Shown here piece by piece: positions 53,346 to 61,423 of a DNA stretch of 64,000 nt (positions within the stretch are counted from its first letter, which is position 1; each line of letters opens with the position of its first letter). This DNA is from Salinimicrobium xinjiangense DSM 19287. Lineage in GTDB: Bacteria > Bacteroidota > Bacteroidia > Flavobacteriales > Flavobacteriaceae. The notes under the pieces were generated by a model. That model had not been told where the DNA came from and ran no database searches. It saw only the letters and a list, made by a program, of their open reading frames with translations. Both the position numbers and the translations under genes were made by a program. The DNA lies in assembly GCF_000423585.1 (NCBI RefSeq), contig NZ_AUIG01000021.1, positions 1 to 64,000 on the forward strand, read 5' to 3'.

Positions 53346-53353
53346 CAAAGGTA
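53346..53353 (-). promoter_or_regulatory. -7 box TACCTTTG for the riboswitch-receptor transcript
   Basis: This is a perfect TAnnTTTG match on the minus strand. The predicted start near 53340 would place the 5' end at the aptamer. There is no good -33 TTG at the standard distance. Confidence 0.6.
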
Positions 53354-53430
53354 AGAGCTTTTTTTTGATTTAACCTAATTTTTGAAGGTTTGGAAAAGAA
53401 AGCTTTTAATTTTACAGAATCAGGTTAATT

Positions 53431-55845
53431 ATGGCTAAGAAAAGGTCTTCTATAACGTTCACGGTATTTGCCGGTTATCTTCTACTTACGGTTCTTATGG
53501 GACTTGCGGTATGGTTTATTTATAATCAGGTAATTGATTATGCAAGCATGACCGGAAGAAGTGCCTCCGGAAATCAAAAACTCCTGCTGGTGGGAGATGC
53601 TGCCACCAAATTATATGAAGCGGAAAGCCTTAGCCGCCAGTTGATCCAAACCGGAGATATCGAGGGGCTGGATACTTATACACAAAAAATAGATTCTATT
53701 AAGACTACCCTGGCTTCCCTCCAAAATTTTCGCACTGATAGTTCCCTGGACCAGGAGATTGACAGTATCAACGTGCTTTTATCCCGTAAAACTGAAAACC
53801 TCAAGGAACTTCTCGAACTTAGAGCATTGGGAGAGACCGAGAGTTATTATGCCCGCGTACTGAATGAACTGCAAAGGGTAGATGAAAATTTCGAAAGAAG
53901 AAATTACGAGCAGCGTTTCAAGGACTTACAACCTCATCAACGCCAGCTGCTAATAAAACTGCTTCAATATTCAGATGCCGAAAACCCGGAACCTCCCGGG
54001 ATCACTATAGATTCCCTGGTCAATTCGGTTAAAACAGTTTTGAGTCAGCTGGAGACGAGGGAAAGAAGATACAGGGCTGCTCTCAGAGCACAGGAAGATC
54101 AGCTGCTGGCAAATGAAGTGGAATTAAACAGTAGATTGAGAATCCTTTTTTCAACCCTGGAAACAGAAGAGAGACTTGCCTCTCTTGACCAGGTAGCAGC
54201 CTGGCAGAATACAGTAGAAGAAACCTCACGGATCATAGGATTTCTTGGAGCCGCCAGTCTCATTGTAATTCTCACTTTTGTTTTTCTCGTTACCCAGGAT
54301 GTAATAAAAAGTCAGCGTTACCGTAAGGAACTTGAAGCAGCAAAAACTTATGCCGAATCCCTGCTCTCCAGCCGGGAACAATTTATGAATACTGTTACAC
54401 ACGACCTTAGATCCCCTCTAAACTCTGTAATTGGCTATACGGGTTTGCTAGAAAAGAGTGGACTGAACAAATCACAGAACCGTTACCTGCGGCAGCTCAA
54501 GAAATCTTCAGATTACCTGTTACACCTCGTAAACGACCTGCTGGACCTCTCGCGACTTGAAGCCGGAAAAATGTCTATTGAGGAGCTGGCCTTCAATCCG
54601 AAGAATTTGATCGAGGAAACAGTTGAAAATGCAGTACCTCCCGAAAAGCCGCGGGAAGTAGAGGTAATCACAGAAGTAGCTAATGAACTGGATAGACCAG
54701 TGATCACAGACCCTTTCAGGATCAAACAGATCCTCACAAATCTGGTAAGTAATGCCTGTAAATTTACACCCGAAGGCAGTGTGAAGGTGCGGGCCTGGCT
54801 GCGGGAGTCGAAACATAATCCTGTGCTATGTATTGAAGTAAAAGACACCGGTATTGGAATTTCCGAATCCAGGAAAGAACGTGTTTTTGAAGAATTTTCA
54901 CAGGAGGACAACAGCATTGAGAAACGCTATGGAGGTACAGGTCTCGGATTGGCAATCAGCAAAAAATTAACTGATCTTTTACAGGGAAGGATCAGCCTTG
55001 AAAGTGAACCCGGAAAAGGCAGCACCTTCCTGCTGGAAATTCCTGTGGATTATGCAGCCCAGAACGAAACACCCGGTCCCGGCACAGCTGTACAGATAAA
55101 GGATCCGGAGAAACTCAGTGTCTTAATAGTCGATGATGAACCGGCTCAACTGGGACTCTTAAAAGAACTCATCAGGAGTACAGGCATGTCATTTCGCACT
55201 GCAAAAAATGGCAGGGAGGCGCTTGAGAAGCTAAAGAATGCAGAAGCAGACCTTGTGCTTACAGACATTCAGATGCCTAAGATGGATGGATTCGAGCTTC
55301 TGAGAAAAATCAATGATGATCCCAAATTACAACACCTGCCTGTAGTTGCGCTTTCGGGGCAGCCTAACATAAGTCCTGCAGAATACCTCAAAATGGGATT
55401 TCGCGGTAGCCTTTTAAAACCTTATTCCTCGCAGAAATTACTGCAGATCATTGGGGATCTGCTCAACATAAAATTAGCCAATGTAGCCGCTCCCGCTCCT
55501 GTTTCCAAAGATCCGGACAAAGATTACAGCCTTAATGAAATAAGAAATTTTGCAGGAGATGATACTGAAGCCATGGATGCCATTCTTACCGCTTTTATAG
55601 AAAGCACCAGGTCAAATCTTCTGGCGCTGGAACTTGCCCATAAAAAAGCTGAAAAAAAGAAGATTTCTGCCGTTGCTCATAAGATGCTACCAATGTTCAG
55701 GCAACTACAAGTCCCGCATATAATAAGCAAACTAGCTGTTCTGGAAACTGCTGAAAGCAAAAAACAGCAAGAAGTTAATGTGAAGCAGCTTATTGGAGAG
55801 ATAAACAATCTGCTAACGCAATTACAAAAGGAAATTAAAGCTTGA
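53431..55845 (+). CDS. Hybrid sensor histidine kinase with receiver and Hpt domains
   Basis: The 804-residue kinase has TM1 about residues 10-32, a periplasmic coiled-coil-rich sensor of about 235 residues, and TM2 about 269-290. HisKA follows with His324 (TVTHDLRSPLNSVIG), then an ATPase domain (NLVSNACKFTPEG, GGTGLGLAISKKL), a receiver with Asp612 (LTDIQMPKMDG) and an Hpt domain with His750 (VAHKML). It is a full His-Asp-His phosphorelay module. It converges on a sigma-54 response regulator gene with an 11-bp overlap; together they are a likely four-step relay. Confidence 0.92.
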   Translation: MAKKRSSITFTVFAGYLLLTVLMGLAVWFIYNQVIDYASMTGRSASGNQKLLLVGDAATKLYEAESLSRQLIQTGDIEGLDTYTQKIDSIKTTLASLQNFRTDSSLDQEIDSINVLLSRKTENLKELLELRALGETESYYARVLNELQRVDENFERRNYEQRFKDLQPHQRQLLIKLLQYSDAENPEPPGITIDSLVNSVKTVLSQLETRERRYRAALRAQEDQLLANEVELNSRLRILFSTLETEERLASLDQVAAWQNTVEETSRIIGFLGAASLIVILTFVFLVTQDVIKSQRYRKELEAAKTYAESLLSSREQFMNTVTHDLRSPLNSVIGYTGLLEKSGLNKSQNRYLRQLKKSSDYLLHLVNDLLDLSRLEAGKMSIEELAFNPKNLIEETVENAVPPEKPREVEVITEVANELDRPVITDPFRIKQILTNLVSNACKFTPEGSVKVRAWLRESKHNPVLCIEVKDTGIGISESRKERVFEEFSQEDNSIEKRYGGTGLGLAISKKLTDLLQGRISLESEPGKGSTFLLEIPVDYAAQNETPGPGTAVQIKDPEKLSVLIVDDEPAQLGLLKELIRSTGMSFRTAKNGREALEKLKNAEADLVLTDIQMPKMDGFELLRKINDDPKLQHLPVVALSGQPNISPAEYLKMGFRGSLLKPYSSQKLLQIIGDLLNIKLANVAAPAPVSKDPDKDYSLNEIRNFAGDDTEAMDAILTAFIESTRSNLLALELAHKKAEKKKISAVAHKMLPMFRQLQVPHIISKLAVLETAESKKQQEVNVKQLIGEINNLLTQLQKEIKA

Positions 55846-57178
55846 TCCCGTACTGCTTCAGTTTATTGTAAAGTGTTTTCCTGTCGATGGAAAGCATTCG
55901 TGCAGCTTTACTTTTATTACCGTGGGTTTTTTCCAGAGCATCAAGGATCAGTTCCTGTTCATTTTTACTCTTGAAAAGGCTAAAGTGTTGCTCTTCTTTC
56001 TGTTCTTCCCTGGCAGCAAGAACTTCGGCAGGCAAACAGGTGGAAGAGATGTATTCTGTTTCAGAAAGAAGCACCGCCCTTTTTACCACATTTTTAAGCT
56101 CCCTAAGATTTCCCGGCCAGTGATAAGACTTAAATGCAGCTATGGTTTTTTCAGAAAACCCGGTTATATCTTTTTCAAGTTCCTTATTGGCACTATCAAG
56201 AAAGTAATTTGCAAAGATCATTAGATCTTCATCCCTGTCTTTAAGAGAAGGTACTTTTATAGAAAATTCATTCAGCCGGTGATAGAGATCTTCCCTGAAT
56301 TCACCTTTTTTAACCAAAGCGAACAGGTCCTCATTTGTTGCTGCAATTACCCGAATGTTTACATTGATCTCTTCATTACTCCCCACCGGCTTCACCTTAC
56401 GCTCCTGCAGAGCACGTAACAGCTGCACCTGCAATTCGTAATTAAGGTTTCCTATTTCGTCCAGGAATATCGTACCACCATTAGCCGCTTCGAAATGCCC
56501 GGTTTTATTATTTACCGCTCCGGTAAATGAGCCTTTAACATGCCCAAAAAATTCACTTGATGCCAACTCCCTGGGAATGGCGCCGCAATCTACTGCGATA
56601 AATGGAGCAGAATTTCTTTTACTCTTATCGTGAATACTTTTTGCGATCTGCTCCTTTCCTGTTCCACTCTCTCCCATTATGAGAACAGACATATTGGTAG
56701 GAGCGACAAGCTCGATATAATTATTCAGTTTTGCAGAAGCCTCGCTTCCTCCTTTGATATAAGTATCTTCTATTTTTGTCGGCTGTGCTTTGGCAGTTCT
56801 TACCGCAGGTACATTCCCTTCATCCTGCAAGGCCTCATTAATAGCTTTCATGATTACCTCAGGATGGAATGGCTTGGCGATATAATCTAAAGCCCCTTCC
56901 TTGATCGCATTTACAGCCATACTTATTTCGGCGTAGCTGGTCATCATGATCACCCCGGTTCTTTCACCTTTTTTATTTATTGCCTGCAGGATTTCCAGCC
57001 CCTCCTTGTCGGGAAGACGTACATCAGAAATTACCACATCATATTTCTTTTTCGCTACAAGATTTAGTGCTTCTGTTGCAGTGTATACAGCATCTACTTC
57101 ACAGTCTTTTTTGACCAGAAAGGTTTTGAGCATGGTGCAAAATGCCACATCATCTTCAACTAAAAGAATTTTAGCCAT
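55835..57178 (-). CDS. Sigma-54-dependent NtrC-type response regulator
   Basis: This 447-residue activator has a receiver with Asp52 (VVISDVRLPDKEG), an AAA+ domain with Walker A GESGTGKEQIAKSI, the sigma-54 contact loop GSFTGA (Ser for the usual Ala), Walker B FLDEIGNL, and a Fis-type HTH at the end (NKSKAARMLSIDRKTLYNKL). It activates transcription from sigma-54 promoters after phosphorylation, probably by the converging hybrid kinase. Its upstream leader holds a structured RNA region and a terminator at 57245-57275. Confidence 0.93.
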   Translation of the reverse strand: MAKILLVEDDVAFCTMLKTFLVKKDCEVDAVYTATEALNLVAKKKYDVVISDVRLPDKEGLEILQAINKKGERTGVIMMTSYAEISMAVNAIKEGALDYIAKPFHPEVIMKAINEALQDEGNVPAVRTAKAQPTKIEDTYIKGGSEASAKLNNYIELVAPTNMSVLIMGESGTGKEQIAKSIHDKSKRNSAPFIAVDCGAIPRELASSEFFGHVKGSFTGAVNNKTGHFEAANGGTIFLDEIGNLNYELQVQLLRALQERKVKPVGSNEEINVNIRVIAATNEDLFALVKKGEFREDLYHRLNEFSIKVPSLKDRDEDLMIFANYFLDSANKELEKDITGFSEKTIAAFKSYHWPGNLRELKNVVKRAVLLSETEYISSTCLPAEVLAAREEQKEEQHFSLFKSKNEQELILDALEKTHGNKSKAARMLSIDRKTLYNKLKQYGIKL

Positions 57179-57241
57179 AGGGTGTTAGAAATTATTGACA
57201 AAATTAGAGTTTTATGCCCCTTAAAAACCAAAAATAAGCAT

Positions 57242-57420
57242 AAAAAAAGGGAGCTATAAAAAATAGCTCCCTTTTCGACAATTTTCCCTTTTGGGTAAAA
57301 TATCCTCCGTTTTACAGTTCACCGGTATTGCTCTCCTGTTGGTGAAAAACAATTAATCTAACACATGTCCCGACGGTGATACTGCCACCAGGAGTCGGTT
57401 TCTCCTAGTTAGGGTGTACA
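57242..57420 (-). ncRNA. Candidate structured RNA upstream of the sigma-54 regulator
   Basis: Read on the minus strand, this 180-base stretch folds into a series of hairpins. One (57370-57398) has a CCGAC/GTCGG stem with inner GGTG/CACC. A second (57318-57346) has TTCACC/GGTGAA with a loop containing AGGAG. Two mutually exclusive hairpins share GTAAAA (57295-57315 and 57281-57301), and a terminator (57245-57275) follows. GGAG motifs recur in loops (near 57331, 57303, 57402). I recognise no named RNA family. Confidence 0.45.
57245..57275 (-). terminator. Strong terminator upstream of the sigma-54 regulator gene
   Basis: A perfect 13-bp stem (AAAAGGGAGCTAT / ATAGCTCCCTTTT) with a 5-base loop is followed on the minus strand by seven T. 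It ends a minus-strand transcript from the PepSY-like gene or a separate small RNA. Confidence 0.88.
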
Positions 57421-57429
57421 ATCTAAAGA

Positions 57430-57786
57430 CTACTTCTCATCGTAAGCCTTATCTTTCTTTTTGTCTTTATCAATCCAGTTTCCCTGGGCATCTGCATAAA
57501 GCTCTTTTTCCTCCCCTTCGGCAGTAGTTACCTTAAGTTTGAATTTTTGTTCTCCTTCATGTTCCTTTACATGAGCTTCTGCGATTGTAGCACCGGCAAA
57601 GTCACGTTCTACGGCCTGTTGTACCTCAGCAGGTAATTCCTGAATTTCAATTTGCCTGAAATCATCCTGTACTCGCTGTTCTACAGTTGCATCAACTTCA
57701 ACCTGTGCTACCTCCTGGGCGGAAATGGTTTGAGCTGAAAATAACATTGCTGATGCTGCTACTACGCTAAGACATATCTTTTTCAT
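57430..57786 (-). CDS. Exported PepSY-like protein
   Basis: This 118-residue exported protein has a signal peptide (residues 1-23, ending TISAQ) and a PepSY-like domain (LPAEVQQAVERDF to KLKVTTAEGEEKELYADAQGNWI), ending in a Lys/Asp-rich tail. PepSY-like proteins of Bacteroidota are periplasmic and of unknown role. It lies upstream of the structured RNA region, on the same strand as the sigma-54 activator. Confidence 0.8.
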   Translation of the reverse strand: MKKICLSVVAASAMLFSAQTISAQEVAQVEVDATVEQRVQDDFRQIEIQELPAEVQQAVERDFAGATIAEAHVKEHEGEQKFKLKVTTAEGEEKELYADAQGNWIDKDKKKDKAYDEK

Positions 57787-57977
57787 AGTTCTAAGTTTTA
57801 AAAGTTTAATTTGTTTTAGTTCGTTTGTTTGAGAATACTATTGGAAAAAGTGAGCCATTTTTTCACCTTTACATTCAAACCCCTGTAAAACAAAGGGATT
57901 AACTTTTATTTTAGAAATGAAAATGCGTAGAACGGGAAATCTTTTCCCCAGATTTATGTAGAAATTTTCCCCAGATC

Positions 57978-58382
57978 TTACTCTTTTAAAGGATCTTTTC
58001 GGGAAGATTTCTTTTTTGAAAGCTTCTTTTTCTCCCTTAGCCGCTTCAGTTTTGCAGCTTTTGAAGGTTTAGTTTTCTTTCGGGGCTTAGGTTTTTTAAG
58101 AGACTCTTTAATAAGATCAAGAAATCTTTGAGTGACAATTTCTTTATTCTTGTGCTGACTTCTGGATTCGTCACATTGAAGAATAAGTTCCCCGGAATTG
58201 GTAATACGGGACTGGAGTTTCCCGGCAATTCTCTCTTTTTCTTCTTCAGAAAGCCCGAGGGAATCCTGAAGCATAAAGTGGAGCTCGACCTTAGAGGCAA
58301 CCTTATTCACATTTTGTCCTCCTGCACCCGAACTCCTTACCGCTTTATAATCAGCTTCCTGTATGAGCTGTTTTTCATCCAC
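57978..58382 (-). CDS. arfB: Peptidyl-tRNA hydrolase ArfB (ribosome rescue)
   Basis: This 134-residue release-factor-like protein has the GGQ motif in SSGAGGQNVNKVASKVEL and a long Lys-rich C-terminal tail that enters the empty mRNA channel. It frees stalled ribosomes by hydrolysing peptidyl-tRNA. The start is GTG 58382, directly after the stop of the DUF4301 gene. It is the last gene of the seven-gene minus-strand operon. Confidence 0.92.
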   Translation of the reverse strand: MDEKQLIQEADYKAVRSSGAGGQNVNKVASKVELHFMLQDSLGLSEEEKERIAGKLQSRITNSGELILQCDESRSQHKNKEIVTQRFLDLIKESLKKPKPRKKTKPSKAAKLKRLREKKKLSKKKSSRKDPLKE

Positions 58383-59933
58383 TTATTTTACCTGATGTGA
58401 AGGTTTAAGAAGATCTGCCACTGTTTTTACCGGATTGAAGGTTTCAACCGGAACTTCAACAAACACAGTATTCCATCCAGCCATAGCTCCATTCCACAGG
58501 CCGGGAAGTTCAAGGGCTTTTAGTTCTTTTCCGTCTTTTGTTTTACCGGCAATAAAGCTGGTTTCCTCGTCTATAAATTCTGAAAGATCAAATTTTTCTC
58601 CCATGTAGTTTTTAAAAGAACTAACTATGTCTACCGGATTAAAATGCGTGGCCTCCTGTGCAATTTTACTTTGCTGATAGTTTTCGTGGTCTATTTGAGA
58701 ACTTTCTACAATCTGAAGAGATATCTCTCCATTTTTATGAGTGACCCAGAAAGGACCACCTCCGGGCTCTCCCTCGTTTTTCACCATTCCACAAACTCTG
58801 ATGGGACGGTTAAGGAGTTTTTTTATAGTAGCTGTTTTCTCCTCTTTTTGAAGTTCGTCAAAATTTATACTTAAACCGGCATTGAGTTCCTCCTGAAGAA
58901 AATGCACCATTTGCTGAAGTTGCTCATCCCGGGTTTCAGTTTCAAGCTCCTTCAAATATTTAAAACTCTTCTCCTGTAGTCCAAGCAACTTACCGGCTAA
59001 CATCCTCTTATAGGATGCCAAGAGTTCCCGATTGCGCGGAGTAACCACGTTGTCAATATTTTTGATAAAAACGAGGTCCGCATCCTGGTCGTTCAGGTTC
59101 CTGATCAATGCCCCATGCCCACCGGGCCTGAAAAATATTTCGCCGTTTTCATCCCTGAAAGGTTCATTTTCCTTTGTAACCGCAACAGTATCGGTTTTTG
59201 GATCCTGGTATGAATAGGTGACCTCAAAATTATGCCCGGTTTCTTTCTGAAGCCGTGGCACCACCTCTTTAACCTCCTGTTCAAATTTTTCCCTGTGCTC
59301 TTCAGAAACTGTGAAATGTACACGCACCTTCTTATTGGAGGCAGCATAATCTACAGCCTCTACGAGATGCTCTTCCACGGCAGTAGCAAGATGATCTCCA
59401 TATTTGTGGAACGGCACCAGTCCCTTTGGCTGGTCACCCAGGTTGAGACCATCTTCCTCAAGCATATATTTCACAAAAAGGTAATTCTTTTGATCTTCAG
59501 AAAGATTCTCAAAGTCTTTTTCTGTCCGGGAAATTCTTTCTATTAAGCTTTCATAAAATGGGAGATCTTTTATCCTGCCAAAAAACACTTCAAGGTTTCT
59601 GTCATTTTTACGGTCGATATAGTCTTCTAAAGAATCATTACCGGGATCAAATTCCCTGAGCAGGTTGTAGAATGCCTTAAACATTCGGGTGGCGGCACCC
59701 GAGGCAGGAACAAATTTGATTATTCCCAAACCATCCCTGCGGGAGTCGTAATACTCTGAAAGTTTTTTACGGTCATCTTCAGAAATGACCTGAATTCCGT
59801 TTTTTACGGTGGCCGCCTCCCTGATATTGACCACTACATTGCCTCTTCTAAAAATTTCTATTTGCTGTTGTACTTTTTCGGGAGTGATTCCTTTTTTTTG
59901 GATCTGTGAGATATCCTTTTCGCTAAAGTTCAA
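58383..59933 (-). CDS. DUF4301 protein
   Basis: This 516-residue cytoplasmic protein belongs to Bacteroidota family DUF4301. It has the motif IKFVPASGAATRMFKAF near residue 95, GGHGALIRNLND about midway and GEPGGGPFWVTH in the C-terminal half. These glycine-rich loops suggest nucleotide or phosphate binding. The function is unknown. It overlaps the NadR-like kinase by 11 bp upstream and touches arfB downstream, so it is in the same operon. Confidence 0.85.
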   Translation of the reverse strand: MNFSEKDISQIQKKGITPEKVQQQIEIFRRGNVVVNIREAATVKNGIQVISEDDRKKLSEYYDSRRDGLGIIKFVPASGAATRMFKAFYNLLREFDPGNDSLEDYIDRKNDRNLEVFFGRIKDLPFYESLIERISRTEKDFENLSEDQKNYLFVKYMLEEDGLNLGDQPKGLVPFHKYGDHLATAVEEHLVEAVDYAASNKKVRVHFTVSEEHREKFEQEVKEVVPRLQKETGHNFEVTYSYQDPKTDTVAVTKENEPFRDENGEIFFRPGGHGALIRNLNDQDADLVFIKNIDNVVTPRNRELLASYKRMLAGKLLGLQEKSFKYLKELETETRDEQLQQMVHFLQEELNAGLSINFDELQKEEKTATIKKLLNRPIRVCGMVKNEGEPGGGPFWVTHKNGEISLQIVESSQIDHENYQQSKIAQEATHFNPVDIVSSFKNYMGEKFDLSEFIDEETSFIAGKTKDGKELKALELPGLWNGAMAGWNTVFVEVPVETFNPVKTVADLLKPSHQVK

Positions 59934-60501
59934 TTTGTTTATTTTTTAATTCGTCAATAATCCTGATAGCTGCCTGAAACCGCTGTTGCAGGTTTCCACG
60001 CAACACCCGGTAGGGCAAATCATTTTCATCAAGGGTATTTTTGAATCTGGCAAACATCATATCCCGCTGCAGGGGCCGGTCGCGCAGATCGTCTTCAACC
60101 CAGGGAACGTCAATATACGTTAAAAAATAGAGATCATATTGAGCCTTTAACGCATGTTTAAGAAGTAAAGGTTCTACAAATTCGTTGTAGTAAGCCTTGG
60201 AATAAACCACCAGTTCCAGAAGATTGGTATCGCAAAAAAGGAGCTCGTTAGCCACTGCTGCTTCTTTGTTCTCAAGACTCATCTGCCCCTTTGCAATGTG
60301 CATTAGATCATGAGGTTCACAGGCTTTTCTTTCCTCATCCCACTTTAGCTGCAGGTACTCCCGCATATATTCGGGTACCCACCGGGTTTCATAGTGTTTT
60401 GCCAGCATTCTTGCCAGAGTGGTTTTCCCCGTGGATTCGGGACCAAAAAGCACAATTTTTAAGAGGTCACGTGACCGCCGCTGCTCAAGCTCTTCTTCCA
60501 T
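59923..60501 (-). CDS. NadR-like ATPase / nucleoside kinase
   Basis: This 192-residue P-loop kinase has the NadR C-terminal domain pattern: VLFGPESTGKTTLARML, RWVPEYMREYLQ, and a lid region DVPWVEDDLRDRPLQRD. NadR domains phosphorylate nicotinamide riboside. The gene overlaps the Pnu transporter by 43 bp, so transport and phosphorylation are coupled in a metabolic trap. Given the linked thiamine-binding-like protein, thiamine as substrate is also possible. Confidence 0.85.
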   Translation of the reverse strand: MEEELEQRRSRDLLKIVLFGPESTGKTTLARMLAKHYETRWVPEYMREYLQLKWDEERKACEPHDLMHIAKGQMSLENKEAAVANELLFCDTNLLELVVYSKAYYNEFVEPLLLKHALKAQYDLYFLTYIDVPWVEDDLRDRPLQRDMMFARFKNTLDENDLPYRVLRGNLQQRFQAAIRIIDELKNKQIEL

Positions 60502-61094
60502 GTTTTATATCCATAAACTGCTATAATTGTAAAAAGCAGGTATTGAAAACTTGTAAATGTAAGACCCTTATAGAAGTATAGCGGAACAGAAATAATGTCT
60601 CCCACGATCCAGTAGATCCAGTTTTCAAGTTTTTTCTTTGCCATTAACCACATTCCAACAAAGAAAATTGCGGTGGTTACAGTATCAACATATGCAGTCC
60701 AGTTATCCCACTTGTCAAAATAATCATAGACCCCAAAAGTGAACAGCAATGTAAGCACAAAAATTAAGAGGCTCCAAAAATGCTCTTTTTGAGTAGCCTT
60801 TGTTATGGGAATAAAATGAATGGCGTCAACCTTCCTTGTCCATACATACCATCCATAAATGCTCATGCTAAAGTAGTAGAAGTTGATCATCATGTCTCCC
60901 AGGAGTTCCCATTGCCACAGGAGGTAAACAAATATTGCCGTACTTATTATACCCGTGGGATAGACCAGGATATTTTCCTGTTTCGAGAACCAGACAGAAA
61001 GAAAGCCGAAGATCACCGCAATGATCTCCAGGATAATAAAAAGTGTAGGATAATCTGAATACTGTTGAAAAAAGAAATCAAAAATCGGCTGCAT
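60459..61094 (-). CDS. Pnu-type vitamin transporter (PnuC/PnuT family)
   Basis: This 211-residue inner-membrane protein has about seven helices of the PnuC family, with FGFLSVWFSKQENILVYP near the start and ENWIYWIVGDIISVPLYFYKG late. PnuC carries nicotinamide riboside by facilitated diffusion and PnuT carries thiamine. The binding motif here has Asp (W-x3-D) where PnuC usually has Asn; as I recall, this fits PnuT. A thiamine-binding-like protein overlaps it upstream and a kinase overlaps it downstream. No TPP riboswitch is upstream of this operon. Confidence 0.88.
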   Translation of the reverse strand: MQPIFDFFFQQYSDYPTLFIILEIIAVIFGFLSVWFSKQENILVYPTGIISTAIFVYLLWQWELLGDMMINFYYFSMSIYGWYVWTRKVDAIHFIPITKATQKEHFWSLLIFVLTLLFTFGVYDYFDKWDNWTAYVDTVTTAIFFVGMWLMAKKKLENWIYWIVGDIISVPLYFYKGLTFTSFQYLLFTIIAVYGYKTWKKSLSSGGHVTS

Positions 61095-61338
61095 AGTCGC
61101 TTCTGTTTCCTTTCACAATTTTCATACTTAGCAACACATGATCTGAAGCCTGAAAAGTTTCTTTTACTTCTTCCGTAAGGAATTCCATCACCTTATCATA
61201 TTCACCATACACCTGGGTGCTCAGCGGATTTTCCATTACCGTTAATCCCGAACTTCGGAGTTTCTTAATAAAAGCTTTGATAGGTGCTTCAAAGTCATCC
61301 TGAAGCGGAGTGAGCGCAAGTTCTACAGAAATTTGCAT
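61078..61338 (-). CDS. Thiamine-binding-like protein (DUF77/MTH1187-YkoF family)
   Basis: This 86-residue ferredoxin-fold protein of the MTH1187/YkoF family has ISVELALTPL at the start, STQVYGEYDKVMEFLTE in the middle and LLSMKIVKGN at the end. YkoF of Bacillus binds thiamine and HMP. I chose ATG 61338; the longer frame to 61461 overlaps the upstream gene and has no conserved residues. It overlaps the Pnu transporter by 17 bp, supporting a shared thiamine-related role. Confidence 0.82.
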   Translation of the reverse strand: MQISVELALTPLQDDFEAPIKAFIKKLRSSGLTVMENPLSTQVYGEYDKVMEFLTEEVKETFQASDHVLLSMKIVKGNRSDYAADF

Positions 61339-61423
61339 GTTTTTAGTTTTTGTCTCCTCAAAATTAGGAAGATTAGGACGTAAAAAAGGACTTTTTGGAA
61401 AATTTTGCTCCTTCTGAAGGATT

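Noticed and set aside
57820-57870. Possible sigma-54 promoter (TGGCTC...TTCCA) before the PepSY gene
   Set aside because: The GG-to-GC spacing and the -12 GC are not met, so I do not call it.
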